In this document: in pieces, positions 16,101 through 23,707 of the stretch
Position numbering within the stretch: the stretch's first letter is position 1
How the letters are laid out: every line of letters begins with the position of its first letter
From: Brooklawnia sp032229645
Lineage (GTDB): Bacteria; Actinomycetota; Actinomycetes; Propionibacteriales; Propionibacteriaceae
Length of the DNA: 64,000 nucleotides
Direction of reading: 5' to 3'
Assembly: GCA_963722295.1 (NCBI GenBank)
Contig: CAVRLB010000003.1
Span: 263,718 to 327,717 of the forward strand
Notes under the pieces: generated by a model
Databases searched by the model: none
What the model saw: only the letters and a program-made list of their open reading frames with translations
What the model was told of the DNA's origin: nothing
Position numbers and translations under genes: made by a program

Positions 16101-18613
16101 CGATGCCCGACGCCGATCGTCACCCGCTCGACCATCTCTTGGGCTCGGTGCGCGACGGGTCGCTGGGTGTACTGACCGATGACAGCTATCGAGTGCTCGC
16201 CCCACTCGTCGAAGACCCGAGCCGGATCACCCCCGAGATGAACGTGTGGCCCGACACGATCGTCTCGCTGCCCTTCGCCATTGCGCCGGTGATCGGGCCG
16301 GACGCCGGCTCACAGTTCCCCGGGATCCTCGGGCCAGGAGCCATCGCACCCCGGAAGGTCGGCAGCGAGATGTTGTGGTACCAGTGGCAGCTCGATGCGC
16401 TGACGTTGCGGGACGTCACCACCGAACCAGACCCGACCGTTGGGGGCACAGTGCCGCCGGGTGCCGGGCTCGCGGCCAGCTGGCAGGTGCCGCGCATCCC
16501 AGGTGCCGGCTCCTCGGATGTCGCGGAACTCGTGCTGCTGTCGAACGGCAGGGACCTATGGGTCAATCGACTGGCCGATGCAGGGGAGGGACGACAACCG
16601 CCGGTGCTGCGGGCCTCGGCGGACCTGTGCCGGCGACGGGTGAGTGCACAACCGGGATGGGCGGTCGGGTGGCTGGCAGGCAAGTCAAGTCCCGGTTTCC
16701 GCCTGCCGCCCGAGCCGACGAGCATGAACCGCCTGGACAGTCGCGTCGAGGCCACCATGCGTCACTTCGGAGTGGCCCTGGAGACCGGACCGACGGCACT
16801 GGACGAGGCCTTCACGATGCCGCCACCGTTCTGGATCGAGCCGGCGCGGTTGGTCGGCTGGCCGGCGTCCCAGGAGATCAAGCATCTCTTCCACGGTCAT
16901 ATCGAGGCACCCAACCTGCACGGGCCGGCAGGCATGACGGTCGGTGAGCTGGTCGAGGCCGGCTACCCGTTCGTCGGTCAGCAGATCATTCTCGAACCGG
17001 CAGAGCTGATCCTCGACGGCCTGCTCGTCCTGGTTGCGGAACGTGAGCTGTTCGACATCGGCGAGCGATTTGCCGGCATCCAGGTGTGGGATGACCTGGG
17101 TGAACAGTGGCCGGTAGCCGACTTCATCGATCTGCCCACAGGGCAGAATGCTGCGCTGCTGTGGGCGCCCTCCGCGGACGGCGTCTCGTCGATCACCGTG
17201 ACCTTCCCGATCGGGGTGCCGTTGAGCATCGTCGGCCTGGGCGGGGTCACCGTGAACGCGTGGGAGGCGGCGAAACGCGAGAACGACGCGATCGCCAGCG
17301 AGGTGAGCCGACTTCAGCAGGCAACCGCCCAGGGTCCGAAGACCGACCCGAGCACGAACTCGCCGCACGAACGCACCATCTTGAGCCCGGGCCGGCTTTA
17401 TCGCATCGACGTCGACATGTCCTGGTCGGGTGAGATCTCTAAGCAGGACGAGTCGGGGCAGATCGTGGTCGCGGCGACCAGGTCGGACGAAACCACGTAC
17501 ACACCCCAGGGCTCCGCCATGGCGTTGTCGACCCGGCGGCAGTTGTTCTTCCGGACAGCGCCGGTACCGCAGCCGCAGCCACCGCCCAGCTATGGCCTGA
17601 CGGGCTACCTCCCGTGGCTGTTCATCAGGCAGGACGTGTTCCAGCCCGAGATGCTGGAGCGTTACCTGGGAGGCTATGAGCCTGCCCAGAGCGAGGAGTG
17701 TCGGTTCTGCGACGACCCACTGCGCGCGCATTTCCGTCAGGACCACGTTGCCGCGCTGGCCAAGACCTACGGCTTCGACCTGCGCGTCGCGGTCCGGCGG
17801 CTCGACCGGCCAGGCCCGCAGCACGCGGTGCCGCGGCTCTTGCCGATGGCGTGGACGACTGCACTGGATCCGGATCAGCTGTCGCACGCCGACCGACTCC
17901 GCTGGAGCTACGCCGCCGACTCCGAATGCGCCGTCCCGAAACCCGGAGCGACCGGCAGCGCTTCGCTGCAGCTCGATCCCGAGGCCTGGTACGAGGTGTA
18001 CGTGCTGGCGAAGGCCGCGAATTCAGCGCTCGCGGACGGCCGTTTGCCGGGGGTGACGTTCCGGACCTCACGGTGGCGAACCCCGCGCGCGATGCTCGCC
18101 GGTCTGGGCTTCCCGACGGCGGATGAACCCAGCCCAGCCGGGCTGGTCGTCGGCGACCTGCTGGTCAACACGCCCGAGAGTGTCGGCAGTGGCTTTTCCG
18201 AGGGCGACCAGGAGTATCAGCGGGCGCTGTCGGCGCTGGGCCTTGAGGGCTGGCCGCTCGCTACGACGCCGCGGCTGAGCCGACTCTGGGTGCGGGGCAC
18301 AGGTGCGGGCTGGCTGCTCGCTGGATTGATGATCGAATCGCCCGAGCCGATCCACCGGCCCGGCCGGCTGGTGGTCAGCCTTGCACTGGAATCCGCCGCC
18401 GGCGGAGAGACTCCATTCGATATCGGACGACGCGACCGTTGCGGATCGCGGCTGATCTACCTGGCCGGTCGGCCGTTCCAGGTCAATGATCCGCTGGGCG
18501 GGTTCGCGCAGTTCGTGCTGAAGGCCAGGAGCTGGCTCGGCGCGGAGGTGACCGATCTGCGTGGTCTGTCGACCGTGCCCCGCAAGCCCGCGTTCTGGGA
18601 GGATCCGTCATGA
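13148..18613 (+). CDS. giant beta-rich protein of unknown function (cassette gene 1)
   Basis: A 1821-residue protein with no signal peptide and no membrane helix. The first ~650 residues are alternating short beta-type and glycine-rich stretches. Residues ~650-980 contain repeated amphipathic beta segments with Gly/Phe clusters (for example FGMFGVGGLFG near 669, PFKADSDDWYVYLG near 812, FGVRPIAWAELFASLD near 896). This resembles large uncharacterised beta-sheet domains such as DUF6603, but that assignment is from memory and uncertain. A short helical segment (WEAAKRENDAIASEVSRLQQ, about 1370-1390) precedes a C-terminal domain with a CxxC (Cys1518, Cys1521) close to AHFRQDH, a possible zinc site. 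GC content and codon use match the host. The last codons overlap the next gene by 4 bp (ATGA). I do not know the function. A structural or carrier protein paired with the wall hydrolases downstream is inference. Confidence 0.85.
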   Translation: MGTSIKDLLDRSGVLQEIICPREIDLLLSALEPTGPADVPPSGVLAGAVRLTQDLSQSPIPGFDFALTTPAGVVQPAPFRLELSPAQGPTSFRFWLVLAEQGQARFIFKFVEGIAGMGLTGARLIETPEGDAHLQALPADDPRHAPVLVSRSPQAGVVLGPALLVAGAADTPASIRFTPDTSSTDGVVALGLEPPTVIFGSSKIGFDLPVLVIDDSVEAVAPGMGAPALDPPLGTIAADEPSWRGLLARQLDFYLPAEVPFFGGQPIKGYLAIPTAGGGANLVMETKVPARLASGGRGARPAYSVRIECLDPTASGLSGLLPTCITATMDLPLDGARTGFSETGGTNREITFAAGKPVRVTATLARDPVNAPGEFRISVGVAAHGQAGILSVTSTRMDGAKIFNTAAALATALIADKDVACAAQVGDGTGVVLSSLVAAGAALSSLLTDDSGFVLHGVEFESTGHGLPVGGPLTLKLDYSVAVRITKVDIGVLAVSMRRDQPMRIRVRDVRMSIDPGQSGLRMIGLDFDRAQLEVENPGAWDVAGLESLFDVLGSRSGRGSTFIEVDLRFKLNLGPIRVSGATIRATLNDNGTVDATIRGLEAGLTVPGAIEGTGRIQLRSGGFGADLLARLLPLNLAVDAAIEYAPPMIVLRLGVDLPAPIPLANSGFGMFGVGGLFGMAAVPQYAPDAEDDPVLRQLQWQPTGVDSFRALPGQSSFGLEAVVGTLPDLGFSFSSKAGLLISVPDVAVRGALNGRVLQPRVQISEPSYPPPPGLSFLGFIGVDSTALSFAVLGVVDLKPLLEIRVPMAGHFPFKADSDDWYVYLGADGAPMQGRSIGPISAKVLPGILDVGADAYLMLRGRGIAGWPYGRDSAAAPLTIPDGFVAAFGFGVQTMFGVRPIAWAELFASLDLLLGTKPPTLAGFGRAGGSLHLGPFSLGVQATVNFLVREQSSYLWAQVTGRIELLFFDIEATVTLAFGDEPQLTMPDADRHPLDHLLGSVRDGSLGVLTDDSYRVLAPLVEDPSRITPEMNVWPDTIVSLPFAIAPVIGPDAGSQFPGILGPGAIAPRKVGSEMLWYQWQLDALTLRDVTTEPDPTVGGTVPPGAGLAASWQVPRIPGAGSSDVAELVLLSNGRDLWVNRLADAGEGRQPPVLRASADLCRRRVSAQPGWAVGWLAGKSSPGFRLPPEPTSMNRLDSRVEATMRHFGVALETGPTALDEAFTMPPPFWIEPARLVGWPASQEIKHLFHGHIEAPNLHGPAGMTVGELVEAGYPFVGQQIILEPAELILDGLLVLVAERELFDIGERFAGIQVWDDLGEQWPVADFIDLPTGQNAALLWAPSADGVSSITVTFPIGVPLSIVGLGGVTVNAWEAAKRENDAIASEVSRLQQATAQGPKTDPSTNSPHERTILSPGRLYRIDVDMSWSGEISKQDESGQIVVAATRSDETTYTPQGSAMALSTRRQLFFRTAPVPQPQPPPSYGLTGYLPWLFIRQDVFQPEMLERYLGGYEPAQSEECRFCDDPLRAHFRQDHVAALAKTYGFDLRVAVRRLDRPGPQHAVPRLLPMAWTTALDPDQLSHADRLRWSYAADSECAVPKPGATGSASLQLDPEAWYEVYVLAKAANSALADGRLPGVTFRTSRWRTPRAMLAGLGFPTADEPSPAGLVVGDLLVNTPESVGSGFSEGDQEYQRALSALGLEGWPLATTPRLSRLWVRGTGAGWLLAGLMIESPEPIHRPGRLVVSLALESAAGGETPFDIGRRDRCGSRLIYLAGRPFQVNDPLGGFAQFVLKARSWLGAEVTDLRGLSTVPRKPAFWEDPS

Positions 18614-21600
18614 CGTCACTGTTCGCCCCACCCGAGCTGTTGTCCGCCTATGCGATCGCCGAGGACGGCAGTGGCCCGGACTTGCCCTTCGGCACCCACC
18701 TGCGTGTCTTCGCCGGGCTCGGTGCCAGCTTCCCGCTCGCCCCGTTCGCGGTCTATAAGATCGTCAGCCAGCCATCGGAGCTGGTCCACGTCCGAGTTGC
18801 CGACCGCGAAGGTCGCCCTCATCGCGACCTTGATCTGGCTCGCCTGGGAGCGGCCGACATCCAGTTGGAGTTCGGCGGTGAGGACGGCTGGCGAACCGTT
18901 CGGCTCGACCTGATCGACCCCGACGGCAGGCTGGAGGGCGTGGCAGTGCTGGGCCCTCGCGGCAGGCGATCCGCCGTCGTCCGGGACATGCCACCCTGGC
19001 TGTTCTCCGGGCCGTTCATGCACCGGCTGCACCTATGGGGCAGCTCCAGCCAACTCGGGATCAACCCGCGGCGCGTGCCCTGGTACGAGGTCTTCGAGGG
19101 CTTCCACGAGTTGGCCGGTGTACTGGGGCTCCCCATCGACGGCGAGCACGCCTGGTATGTACATGGGGACCCGTCTGAGGCAGCGGCACGGGTGGAGCGC
19201 GGTGCTCCGCAGTGCCTGAGCCCGATGGACCGCCCAGACGGCCAACACGTGGGCATCTCGCCGGATGAGGAGCTGCGGCGGGTGGCGGCAATGCTCGCGT
19301 CCGGGCAGTTGGGTGGCGGTCTGGAGGCGCTCCTGGCCCGTCTGGTGGACGACGAGCTGCCGCCTTGGCGGCAATATGAGCATCAGCCGATGCGCGACCC
19401 GAACGGCAAACGACAGGTCGTCCGGGCGCCCCGGCTGGGGGCCCTGCAAACCGCCGCGATGGATCCAGGGCTGGCCCGCCACTTCGGCTTCGCAACGCAG
19501 TTCGATGATCTGCCCGACCTCGATGGAGGGGGCGGCTGGGATACGCTGGCTGTCGTCGGCCTGCTGGCGCTGGACCCCCGCGAGTACCTTCGGCGAAGTA
19601 TCGATCTGACCGCGTTACACGATGACCAGCGTCCGGGAACCGATGCCCTGCTGGAGTCCCTGATGTGGGCGTTGGAGCACTCAGGCGGGCTGGACCCGCG
19701 TCCGGCCATCGCGGAGCGAATGCGTTTCGTGCGCCGTGAAGGCCTGGTCGCGGCCCCCTTCCTCACGGTGGTGGCGCCGGTGCCGCCCTGGTCACCGCCG
19801 GTGCTCGACAGGCCTCAGATCGTCGATCACCGCTGGCAGACCGCGACCGACGGAAACCCTTCGGCGCGGTACCGGGCGAGCCTGGCATTCCCGCAGCGGC
19901 AGGCCGGCTCCCTGGCCGCCCTGGCTGCCCAGATCGACGGCGAGTGGGCGGTGCGTCACGACCCGCTCGATATTCCCGACGGTCAGCCGGTGCAGCGGGC
20001 CGTCCCGCGCATTGTCGGCTATGAAAGTGACCCGTCCGCCCGCGTGAGAGGGCAAGGTGGGGGAACGTTGGAACCGGCGGGCCTGCTGTCCGACGAGGAT
20101 ATTCCTGACATTGGCCCCCTCGACTACCGAGTGTGGGCATCAGACATGTTCGGACGATTCGGACAGCCGGTTGATTTCACGATCGAGCCGCCGCCCCGGC
20201 CGGTCCCGCCGCCACCCGTGCTGAGATACCACCTTGAGCGCGCCGAGATCGAGCCTTCGGCCGGTGGCGAGCAATCTCCGGGCGCGGTCAGGCTCATGAT
20301 CGCGACACCGCATCCGTTCCCCGCCACCAGGTTCAGCCCGGCAGAGTCGCAACTACTGGGATCAGCGATCGTCGTCCCCCGCATCGACGACCTGGCCGCG
20401 GGTTCACGGACGATCGAGTCGGTGACCCTCGGGCTCGCGGGTCGGCTAGAAACGCTGACAACGACAGATTCAGGGTTCACCGAGGTCGAACTGGCGTTGC
20501 CTCGGCTCGCTCCGCAACAACGCGGACGCTGGACATTGACCGGCTACTTCACAGACACCACCGGGGTGGATTCCGCGGTCGCGACTTTGCCTATCGAGGT
20601 GACCGACCCGCGTCCACCGAAGGTCTACCCGACGGGCATCGGGTTGTTCTGGAGTTCGTCGCCCGGTCCGTCTCCCGATGTCGAAGTCACGCTCAGTTGG
20701 CCGGCCCTGGCCGGGTCGAAGCACCGGGTCTATCTGAGTGACCAGCAGGGGCTGGGGCTGCGGCCGCAGGACGTCGCGGAGGCCGTCGCAGGGGTAGCGC
20801 CCTCGCGTGGCCGTGTCGCGGCTGCGGGCTGTCGGCGGGTGCTCGATGGTGGCCAGATCGACCGCACGGCGTTTCGATTGCTGACCGAATCGCCGGTGGT
20901 GGCCGGGGCGGGCGGGGCGCGCTTCACCACCCGGCTGCCGCGCAGCCTGGAGACGGTGCAGTTCCTCCGGATCGTGCCGCTTGGACCCGATGGAGCCGAG
21001 CCGCCCTTCGATAGCTGCGGCATCGTGGCGGTCGCCGTTCCCGACAGCCGTCGCCCGATTGCCCCTCGCATCCAGGGTGAAGTCAATCCCACCACCGGCG
21101 CGGCGACGCTGCGCGTCGTCACCGATGGATTCGACATCAGCACGCTCCAACGCGACGAGCCCGGTCTGTTCGATCCGGGTGCCGAGGGCGCAGCGCCCCC
21201 GCGATTCCGGATCCGGCGCGCGGTTGGCTCGGTCGCAGATCCGATCTACGCACGGGTCGTGCAGGAAGGAGAGATGGCACTCGACACGAGCGCGACGCCC
21301 GCCGTGTTCGAGGCAGCATTCGTAGACATCGGCACCGGTCGTGGGTTGGAGCCATTCGTCCGCTACGTCTACTGGGCAGAGGCCCGGCTTCCCCCTGAAC
21401 GCCGGATCCCGGCCGGATTCACGCTGCTCGACCCGCCGGGCGGCGTCACGGTCCCGGAGCCAACGGCCAGGCAGCCACACCCGCGACCGCTCAGTCCACC
21501 ATCGGCACCGCGTGTCCTGATGTATCTGCCACCCAATCCACCGGACCGGCCCGGAGCCGACGCCATCACGGTCGTCCGGGGGCCCGGAAACGCCGCGGAC

Positions 21601-21870
21601 GAGGTGAAACTCGTCATCACCGTGGCGGACCCGCCCCGATCGCATTCCCTTGCGATCGGACCGTACCGGGCCGCCATCTGGTACCAATGGCCCGGCCACG
21701 CCATCCGCTCGGCGGTGACGGAGCAGGCCTGGCCCGAGATGCCGGATGGTGTCGTCCGCATCGTCGTGAAGGTGCCGGTGGGTCTCGCCGCAGACAACGT
21801 CCTGAGCCTGCGGGTCGCGTTCGTCGACCCCGCCGGCCGAATCGGCGAGGTCACCTCGCTGCACGTGTGA
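18610..21870 (+). CDS. large multidomain protein of unknown function (cassette gene 2)
   Basis: A 1086-residue protein translated from an ATG overlapping the gene 1 stop, with AGGA 6-7 nt upstream, so the two are made in coupled amounts. No signal peptide or membrane helix is seen. The N-terminal ~500 residues are mixed alpha/beta without a motif I recognise. A proline-rich linker (EPPPRPVPPPP, near 528-538) leads into several immunoglobulin/fibronectin-III-like beta-sandwich stretches, for example DVEVTLSWPALAGSKHRVYLS near 692-712 and a final domain ending VLSLRVAFVDPAGRIGEVTSL. Such modules suggest a binding or structural role. No enzyme active site is apparent. Confidence 0.83.
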   Translation: MTSLFAPPELLSAYAIAEDGSGPDLPFGTHLRVFAGLGASFPLAPFAVYKIVSQPSELVHVRVADREGRPHRDLDLARLGAADIQLEFGGEDGWRTVRLDLIDPDGRLEGVAVLGPRGRRSAVVRDMPPWLFSGPFMHRLHLWGSSSQLGINPRRVPWYEVFEGFHELAGVLGLPIDGEHAWYVHGDPSEAAARVERGAPQCLSPMDRPDGQHVGISPDEELRRVAAMLASGQLGGGLEALLARLVDDELPPWRQYEHQPMRDPNGKRQVVRAPRLGALQTAAMDPGLARHFGFATQFDDLPDLDGGGGWDTLAVVGLLALDPREYLRRSIDLTALHDDQRPGTDALLESLMWALEHSGGLDPRPAIAERMRFVRREGLVAAPFLTVVAPVPPWSPPVLDRPQIVDHRWQTATDGNPSARYRASLAFPQRQAGSLAALAAQIDGEWAVRHDPLDIPDGQPVQRAVPRIVGYESDPSARVRGQGGGTLEPAGLLSDEDIPDIGPLDYRVWASDMFGRFGQPVDFTIEPPPRPVPPPPVLRYHLERAEIEPSAGGEQSPGAVRLMIATPHPFPATRFSPAESQLLGSAIVVPRIDDLAAGSRTIESVTLGLAGRLETLTTTDSGFTEVELALPRLAPQQRGRWTLTGYFTDTTGVDSAVATLPIEVTDPRPPKVYPTGIGLFWSSSPGPSPDVEVTLSWPALAGSKHRVYLSDQQGLGLRPQDVAEAVAGVAPSRGRVAAAGCRRVLDGGQIDRTAFRLLTESPVVAGAGGARFTTRLPRSLETVQFLRIVPLGPDGAEPPFDSCGIVAVAVPDSRRPIAPRIQGEVNPTTGAATLRVVTDGFDISTLQRDEPGLFDPGAEGAAPPRFRIRRAVGSVADPIYARVVQEGEMALDTSATPAVFEAAFVDIGTGRGLEPFVRYVYWAEARLPPERRIPAGFTLLDPPGGVTVPEPTARQPHPRPLSPPSAPRVLMYLPPNPPDRPGADAITVVRGPGNAADEVKLVITVADPPRSHSLAIGPYRAAIWYQWPGHAIRSAVTEQAWPEMPDGVVRIVVKVPVGLAADNVLSLRVAFVDPAGRIGEVTSLHV

Positions 21871-21926
21871 ACAATCCGAAACCGGTCGGTCCCCTCGGAT
21901 CAATCCCAATATGAGTAGGAGTAGCA

Positions 21927-22799
21927 ATGCACGAGATGGTTCAGGAATCTTGGATGCGTTTCAATGAGCCCCTCGAGGGCATCGTCAACTTCATGTATCT
22001 GGACGTCAAGGGCTGGGTCAGCACCGGCATGGGCAACAAGATCGACGAGACCGCGCGGCCGAACTCAGCGCCGTCGGCGGCGGAGCGTCAGGCATCCTTA
22101 CGGCTGGCTAATCAACTGAATTGGTACGACCAAAGCACCGGAGCGGCCGCTTCGCCGGCCGAGGTGGCGTCCGCCTGGGACGCGGTGAAAGCGCGCCTCG
22201 ATCTGGCGCCTCAGGGACACCGGGCCTTCGAGGGGCTGACCCGACTGCGGGTGACGAACGCGGAGATCGCGCGCATCGTCCAGCAGAAGTTGCTGGAGAT
22301 GGAGCGCACGCTGGTCACCCGTCCGGAGTTCAGCAGCTTCGCGGCCTGGCCGGCCAATGCGCAACTCGGCACGCTGAGCATGAGCTGGGGGATGGGTCCG
22401 ATGTTCCGGTTCCCCAAGTTCCAGGCGTTCGTGGCGAGCGGGCGGTGGGCGGCGGCCGCGGAGGAGTGCAAGTTCAACCCGGACGAAGGCACCATCCGCT
22501 ATCGCAACAAGCTCGACCGAATGCATTTCCTCCTTGCCCAGAAGATCGCCGACCAGCACCTCCCCGTCGAATACCTGGTCATCGCCCTCGACTCGGTCCT
22601 GGCCGTTCAACATGGCCTTTGGATGCTGGGCTACGACCCCGGCCCCCAGGACGGTGGGGACGGCCCGAAGACCCAGGCCGGAGTCAGGTCCTTCCAGTCC
22701 GCTGTGGGTCTGGTGGCCAATGGCGCCTGGAATGACCCGGCCACGCAGCTGGAGTTGGCCGGTGCGCTGGCCTCGGATGGGTGGACCATCGCCGGCTGA
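21927..22799 (+). CDS. GH24-like lysozyme with C-terminal peptidoglycan-binding domain (cassette gene 3)
   Basis: A 290-residue protein. The N-terminus reads EGIVNFMYLDVKGWVSTGMGN and can be aligned to the T4-lysozyme active site. Glu17, Asp26 and Ser32 fall at the spacing of T4 Glu11, Asp20 and Thr26, and the following GMGN matches GIGH. The middle (about 120-195) contains MSWGMGPMFRFP and RYRNKLDRMHF, compatible with the second lobe of a lysozyme. The C-terminus (about 205-285) is a PG_binding_1 repeat (LGYDPGPQDGGDGPKTQAGVR). There is no Sec signal. GGAG lies upstream of the ATG, 56 bp after gene 2. Predicted to cleave or bind peptidoglycan glycan strands; activity is unproven. Confidence 0.75.
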   Translation: MHEMVQESWMRFNEPLEGIVNFMYLDVKGWVSTGMGNKIDETARPNSAPSAAERQASLRLANQLNWYDQSTGAAASPAEVASAWDAVKARLDLAPQGHRAFEGLTRLRVTNAEIARIVQQKLLEMERTLVTRPEFSSFAAWPANAQLGTLSMSWGMGPMFRFPKFQAFVASGRWAAAAEECKFNPDEGTIRYRNKLDRMHFLLAQKIADQHLPVEYLVIALDSVLAVQHGLWMLGYDPGPQDGGDGPKTQAGVRSFQSAVGLVANGAWNDPATQLELAGALASDGWTIAG

Positions 22800-22869
22800 C
22801 TAGCCGATGCGTCCTGAACGAGCAGCTTCTTAGAAACCCTAGGATCACCTCAATGAAACGGAGTTCACC

Positions 22870-23631
22870 ATGTCGTTCACAGTCGAAATGAATCATCCGC
22901 TGGGTCCCGCATCGCAACAGGGCGGCTACGGCGGGCCAGGCGTCGGCGGTCATCAAGGTCCGCATTGGTACATCGCATTCGGCATGGACCTGGCGGCGCC
23001 TGCCGGGACGAGCGTTTTCGCCGCATTCGATGCCCACCTGACCAAGGTGCAGCCGCACGTACCGGCTGCCGACACCGGGGCCGTCTATGGCGCCCAGCTG
23101 TTCATGCGCTCGCCCAACGACATGATGGGCGCGTTCTATACCCACATCACGGGTGTGCCGGCCGGGCTCACGGCTGGGTCGTGGGTCTCGCGCGGTGACT
23201 ACCTGGGCCGGATCTACGCGTCCGGAGGAATCCCGGCGCACCTGCACATGGCCATCGTCGAGATTATCGGCGGTGCCCCGAACGGCCGATATGCCGGCGT
23301 CGACATCTACGGCAGCTTCCTCAACACGCCGGGGCCCTGGACGGTCACGTTCTTCCAGAACGGTGCCCCGCCGAGCATCACGGCAGGCGGTGGCGGACCG
23401 ACCACGATCGACTTGTCGTCCCTGCGCGGCGTTCAACAGGGCCTGGCCGCACTCGGGTTCGATCCGGGCCCAATCGATGGCATCGATGGGCCACGGACGC
23501 GAGCGGCCGTCTCCGCCTTCCAGCGCCAGGTGATGCTGATGAACCCAGCGACCGGATCCGCCGACCCGGTGACCAGAGCCGCCCTGGCCGCCAGGCTTCG
23601 GCTGGCCGGTTTTGTCGTGGTGGGCGCCTAA
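22870..23631 (+). CDS. M23/LytM-like peptidase with C-terminal peptidoglycan-binding domain (cassette gene 4)
   Basis: A 253-residue protein. Residues ~30-135 carry the LytM fold: GMDLAAPAGTSVFAAFD with Asp40, AFYTHI (His92), VSRGDYLGRI, and the HxH zinc motif PAHLHMAIVE (His124, His126). The first zinc histidine, normally four residues before the Asp, is Ala36 here; His32 or His28 might substitute, otherwise the site is degenerate. After a Gly-rich linker (TAGGGGP), residues ~175-250 form a PG_binding_1 repeat very like that of gene 3. No signal peptide. It would cut peptide cross-links if active, complementing the lysozyme. Confidence 0.78.
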   Translation: MSFTVEMNHPLGPASQQGGYGGPGVGGHQGPHWYIAFGMDLAAPAGTSVFAAFDAHLTKVQPHVPAADTGAVYGAQLFMRSPNDMMGAFYTHITGVPAGLTAGSWVSRGDYLGRIYASGGIPAHLHMAIVEIIGGAPNGRYAGVDIYGSFLNTPGPWTVTFFQNGAPPSITAGGGGPTTIDLSSLRGVQQGLAALGFDPGPIDGIDGPRTRAAVSAFQRQVMLMNPATGSADPVTRAALAARLRLAGFVVVGA

Positions 23632-23690
23632 GCCGCGTAGGACAAGAACCTCGCGCCGCACGATCGATCGCGTCCGGCCCATTGACGAGA

Positions 23691-23707
23691 GGAGGAACTC
23701 AGCGATG
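23691..23707 (+). promoter_or_regulatory. orphan ribosome binding site and ATG at the cassette end
   Basis: GGAGG (23691-23695) lies 9 nt before an ATG (23705-23707) on the cassette strand. The reading frame that follows is only 43 codons and runs antisense into the MFS gene, whose stop codon begins at 23708. It looks like the start of a lost fifth cassette gene. Confidence 0.35.

Noticed and set aside
16685..17887. 400-codon minus-strand frame opposite the giant gene
   Set aside because: Same reasoning; the plus-strand frame is uninterrupted through this region with coherent beta-rich content.
20470..21927. 485-codon minus-strand frame opposite the 1086-residue gene
   Set aside because: Composition (Arg/Gly/Asp-rich) and lack of start signals mark it as a shadow of the plus-strand gene.
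13148..23631. Prophage or contractile injection system
   Set aside because: Apart from the lysozyme and peptidase, there is no sheath, tube, baseplate, portal, terminase, AAA+ or integrase gene.
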